A stretch of DNA of 64,000 nt from Agapetus fuscipes (taxonomy: Eukaryota > Arthropoda > Insecta > Trichoptera > Glossosomatidae). The position numbers were made by a program, and so were the translations under genes. Numbering within the stretch: position 1 is the stretch's first letter; the number at the start of each line of letters is the position of its first letter. Under the pieces are notes generated by a model that worked only from the letters and a program-made list of their open reading frames with translations, was not told the DNA's origin and did no database searches. This document shows, piece by piece, positions 12,501 to 18,500 of this stretch. The DNA is taken from contig OX637343.1 of NCBI GenBank assembly GCA_951799405.1, forward strand, positions 3,224,001-3,288,000. The letters are read 5' to 3'.

Positions 12501-15500
12501 TATAATGGTCGTTAACCGAGAAAGCGTGAGTCTTGTATGGGAGTGTCATCCTTAGCAACCAGGAAGAAAATATTTTTTTGCCTTTCCCCTAGCTTCCCGG
12601 CAGGGTGACGGCACAATATTGTCTATGTCAATTCACGTACGGACCTTTTTTACTTTCTTGCTATAGCCGAAGGCTATAAAGAAAGTTATGATTTGGTGTG
12701 AAAAAAAAATTTCGAGGTTTTCACGGAAATGAGTTGTCCTGGTGCAGGACATGCCAAAAAACACTATCTTTTAAAAACGTCCGTCTGTATGTATGTATGT
12801 ATGTATGTATGTATGTATGTATGTATGTATGTATGTATGTGTGTGTGTCACTTTCCAAAGTATAAGACCTAGAGATACCAAATTTTGGCTACATCAACTT
12901 TTTTGGACATGTATTAAGTATGAATAACATGGCATTACACCAACTTGAAAATTCAAGATGGCTGCCATACAAAAAAAACATAAAATTGCACTTTTCTCAT
13001 AAACGACTCCAAGAATTTTTCTTAAATTTTCAGAGTTGCCACTAATTAATTTTTAACTTAATAAATTAGTTATGACAACACTCTTACTAATCTGTGTCTA
13101 TGGGCTGCCATATGAAAAAAACAAACGATTGTGATTTTCTCGAAAGTTAAGGGGTCAACAAAAATATAATGTTCTACAATATTATGGACAACATAAATTT
13201 GCACAAATTTACAAAAAAAAATTTTTGAAAAAATAAATATAAAGCACCGTTTACACGACCTGAAATTTTAAATCGAAAATATTACAAAAACCTATTAAAA
13301 TGCAAGATATTTAAATTTGTTTTAGATTTGATAGAAAGAACAAGCTTATTAATTTAATTCGTAATCATTTTTTTTTTACTTTTTTGAGAATTCAAGATGG
13401 CTTCCGAAGAGCTGAAAATTTAAAATGCGATTTTCTCAAAAACGGCTCCGACGATTTTTCTTAATTTTTTTGTGAATCCATTTTTATAATAGTGCTATCT
13501 AATAATTATAATCATTTCTTCATCATAATCTCGGTTTAGGGAGTTGCCATATAAAAGAAAAAAATAATGGAAAAATTCTCGGCAGTTAGAGGGTTGATAA
13601 AAAAATAATGTAGCACAAATGTAAAACAATAATAATAACCTATATATTGCCATCATTATTTTTTCCAAAAAGTGAATCAAAAGTATAGCCGCCATACAAA
13701 GTGAAAATTTTCCATACAAAATGTATTAGCAATTTTCTTGGTAGTCAAAGGGTTAAAAATAGATAAAAGGCTGCGATTCTTGAAATTTTATAAATACCAA
13801 TAATAATCAGTCGTTACTTTTTCAAAATATAACTAAAAAGTGTACCCACCATACAAAGTCCTAGTTTGCATACAGAAGGGTTTAATGACCATCTATAATA
13901 ATCTAGAATATAAGTTGCAATGAAATATAAACATTCAAAACTAATATGAAATGCATGCCCACAAACAGGTACGTGTAAGTTCGCGCTTACGAATGCTGAA
14001 TTTGTACTTACAAATTAAAACCAAATCTCAAATGAACATAAAACCTGCAACTCTTGCCGACCTTCCTTGAAACAGGGGTGACATTGACAAAGTGAATTAT
14101 TTTTTACACTTTGGGAGGACTGAGAAATGCGAGAAAATTGAGATAAGACTGAATGAAAAAAGAGTGGAGGTCGTGAAAGAATTTGATTATCTGGGAAGCA
14201 AGTTTGAGTCGAATGCGAAATTGACGAAATAATTGGAAAAGCGCGCTAGTAGAGGAAGAAGTGTGATGGAAACGATTGGAAGAATTGCAAGAAATAGGAA
14301 ACTTACGAAGAATAAGAGATCGGCGGTCCACAATGGCATATTGGTTGGTGGAAGTGAGGCTTAATGAATGTGAGCTGAGTAAAGTACGGTTGAAATGGCT
14401 TACCTGAGAGCAATGGCTGGAAAGACACTGAGTGATAGAGTACGTAATGCTTGAGTGATGAACGAGTGTGGTATAAAAGAGAATATGAGAATGAAAGTAC
14501 AAAAAAGTACAATGAGATGGTTCAGACATCTTGAAAGAAAGGATGATGAACAACTAACGAAGAAAGTGTACAAAGGAAATGTCAGAGGAAAGCGCGGAAG
14601 GGGAAGGCTGAGGAAAGAATGGTTAGACCAAATAGGTGAGATTGCGAAAGAATGGATTCTGCAGAGTGAGAATAAGAGAAGAGTGTGTATGAAAAAGGTG
14701 ATGAATATTGAGGAAATAAAAGTGGTTTGTTAGGGCAGAAAAAAGTGGAGGCGCATCTGCAGAGGTACCGGTCACCCCTAGTGGAACGGCGGCAGGATAC
14801 AGTACAGTACAGTACAGAGGTCAGCTTCATACCAACCTATAAGTCAAGGATCTTTCTTGTGTAATTGGCGCTTTTTCCAGAGAAGACCAACCTTGCAGAG
14901 GGCTCTTGAGTTGTGATTCACACAAAACGGCGCTCACCAAATAAATCATCCAAATATTTTTTATTCACTTAATAATTTTAATGGCTTTATCCATATTGTA
15001 CGAGCATGCAGGTACACACCGCGGTGGAATAAAATTGATTTATTATCGATATATTATATTTTCATTGAAACTGCATAAGCTGGTAGATGATTCTAGCTTT
15101 ACATACGTCATACAGTGGGTTAATTTTTGCAAGAAAGTCGAGTACAGATTCTGTGCAATTTATTTTATTTATTTTTTTAGAATAGCATAAAAATTTTGGC
15201 ATTCAAAAATCATTTTTGACCAAAATTTCGCTTATGCCCTACTGCCATTTAACCGTCGATGTGTTTAAGCAGGTTTAAAATAATCGTCAAGATAACTTGA
15301 ACCAGCGTTGTTTTAATTCAAACACACTAGTCAAAGGTGATGATGACCTGTTGATTCCAGATCATAGAGGGCGACCACATCCCCCGGCAGCCGCAGCCCG
15401 TGGAGCCCATCCCAGAGTACCAGCCCCCGGAGTACAGGCAGAGGCTGCAGCAGCAGAGGGGCGAGGAGGAGCAGGGAGAGGAGGATGACGGCCAGTCGCA

Positions 15501-18500
15501 GCGTAGGCCCTACCAGCAGCCACAGCCACAGTCACAGCCACAGAGGTACACCGCGCAGCCGCAGCACAAGCCGCCCAAGCAACAGGTGACAATTACCCAA
15601 GACAATCAACCATTAGAATCTAATCTAATCTAAGTTACAAAATATACCAATATAACATTAAAGATTCACATTATATCGACTGCTCCAAGGAAGAAGGAAG
15701 TAACTCCGAAATTTAGGTTTTTGACTTATTTCCATTTCTGAAGGTAACAATTCATCATCTTCATTCCAAGATGACAGCCGTGTCTCTATCTCTTTTAAAT
15801 TCGTTAATAAATTAATGTAAAAAATAGTTTATCCATTGATCTCCATGGAATAAATAACATTCAATTGGCTTTCCTGCAAAACTATCTTTTTTGACTTATT
15901 AGTGCTGTCTTCCTTGGAGCAGTCGATATGCACTTTCACAAACAGACATGCACAAGTTCGCGCTTAAACATGCCTCATGTGATCCTACAATATAAAAACC
16001 CGAATCTCACATGGACATACACCCTGCAACTCTTGCCGACCTTCCCTAAAATTAGGGGTGACAAGAAACAAAATTTCACATATTGATTTATTTATTTACT
16101 AAAGGTCCATCCAGGTTTACACCACTTGGAACTTGCTTGAGAATTGGCGCTTTGTAGCGACGACCAATCTCCTAAAAAGAAGTCGGTCGATAGCTAGAAG
16201 TAGGTAGAATGCTTGCATTCTATACTGAGCGCAAGGGTTCGATCCCCACGGAGGCCTTGCTGTGATTTCCCGGAAAATATTTCCCGTTTCGGTGTTTATT
16301 TCAAATCCGAAAATGAAATAACGACAAGGTTTACTCAGCCTTCACAAGAAATGAGTACCAGCCTCCTTGGGAGCTGGGAAATCCACACTTCAAATAAAGT
16401 GGTTGACGTAAGGCCGGCCCCCTTACCTGTAAAAATAAATAGATCCCACTCGCCACATGCGAAACCTTTCAGGGATAACGCGGCAAGAAGTTGCTCTATA
16501 TGTGTAGCTTAGTTACGTTGTTGCGTACGAGATCTTTTAGAATCAGTGGTTCTCAAACAATGTAGTGTTTTTATTTTCTCGTAGACCTGGTGGACTCCCT
16601 ACCCAGGAATCAAAGGTCGTCAATCGGAGGGTGTAGAAACGCATTTAGTAAAATATCAACATTTTACCCAAAACCGTCATGACAAAAGATGTTGACACCT
16701 AAATTTTGGATTAAAAATCAACAACAAAAGTTCAAGCCTGCTACGCTAAAGACAAGATATAAATATTCATATTGTTACAGCAAAAACGTGGTATCCCGTG
16801 AAGGCTTCATGGCTGCTACGCTAACTGCAAGATACCTCGTCAAATAATAATATTACTAAAGGAAAACCATTGTAAACCTTGAAGGCTTTAAGGCTGCTAC
16901 GCCAACTGCAAGATATCTCGTCAAATAATAATATTACTAAAGGAAAACCATGGTAAACCGTGAAGGTTTCAAGGCTGCTACGCTAACTGCAAGATACCTC
17001 GTCAAATATTAATATTTCTAAAGGAAAACCATGGTAAACCGTGAAGGCTTCAAGGCTGCTACGCTAACTGCAAGATACCTCGTCAAATAATAATATTACT
17101 AAAGGAAAACCATGGTAAACCTTGAAGGCTTTAAGGCTGCTACACCAACTGCAAGATATCTCGTCAAATAATAATATTACTAAAGGAAAACCATGGTAAA
17201 CCGTGAAGGCTTCAAGGCTGCTACGCTAACTGCAAGATACCTCGTCAAATATTAATATTTCTAAAGGAAAACCATGGTAAACCGTGAAGGCTTCAAGGCT
17301 GCTACGCTAACTGCAAGATACCTCGTCAAATATTAATATTTCTAAAGGAAAACCATGGTAAACCGTGAAGGCTTCAAGGCTGCTACGCTAACTGCAAGAT
17401 ACCTCGTCAAATAATAATATTACTAAAGGAAAACCATGGTAAACCTTGAAGGCTTCAAGGCTGCTACACCAACTGCAAGATATCTCGTCAAATAATAATA
17501 TTACTAAAGGAAAACCATGGTAAACCGTGAAGGCTTCAAGGCTGCTACGCTAACTGCAAGATACCTCGTCAAATATTAATATTTCTAAAGAAAAACCATG
17601 GTAAACCGTGAAGGCTTCAAGGCTGCTACGCTAACTGCAAGATATCTCGTCAAATATTAATATTTCTAAAGGAAAACCATGGTAAACCGTGAAGGCTTCA
17701 AGGCTGCTACGCTAACTGCAAGATACCTCGTCAAATATTAATATTTCTAAAGGAAACCCATGGTAAACCGTGAAGGCTTCAAGGCTGCTACGCTAACTGC
17801 AAGATACCTCGTCAAATATTAATATTTCTAAAGGAAAACCATGGTAAACCGTGAAGGCTTCAAGGCTGCTACGCCAAAGACAAGATACCTCGTCAAATAT
17901 TAATATTTCTAAAGGAAAACCATGGTAAACCTTGAAGGCTTCAGAGTGCTACGCTAACTGCAAGATACCTCGTCAAATATTAATATTTCTAAAGAAAAAC
18001 CATGGTAAACCGTGAAGGCTTCAAGGCTGCTACGCCAAAGACAAGATACCTCGACAAATATTAATATTTCTAAAGGAAAACCATGGTAAACCTTGAAGGC
18101 TTCAAGGCTGCTACGCTAACTGCAAGATATCTCGTCAAATAATAATATTACGAAAGGAAAACCATGGTAAACCTTGAAGGCTTTAAGGCTGCTACGCCAA
18201 CTGCAAGATATCTCGTCAAATAATAATATTACTAAAGGAAAACCATGTTAAACCGTGAAGGCTTCAAGGCTGCTACGCCAAAGACAAGATACCTCGACAA
18301 ATATTCATATTGCTACATGAGAAACAATATATCCCGACGAATGTTCAAGCCTCCTCCGCCAACTCCAAGATACCTCGTCAAAAATGCATATTGCTACATC
18401 AGAAACAAGGTATCAAGGTTTCAAGACTTCTCCGCCAGGGTCGAAATACCATGTCAAAATTCAACGAGATCGATAACGCTCACATTGAACTATTCTTGCA

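Larger units (their letters stand above)
12647..15180 (+). repeat. Inverted segmental duplication, arm 1
   Basis: Starts TTTTACTTTCTTGCTATAGC and ends near GTGCAATTTATTTTATTT; the same sequence runs reversed at 37813-37350 and 25165-23180. It contains a (GTAT)n run, an AT-rich low-complexity part with several TTCTCAAAAACGGCTCC-like words, a repeat A copy, an RTE-like C-terminal fragment and a SINE B end. The nested order is conserved in both copies, so the whole segment was duplicated after those insertions. Confidence 0.9.

Noticed and set aside
16731..18440. CRISPR-like array
   Set aside because: Units are contiguous 81-bp tandem repeats without unique spacers, in an animal intron.
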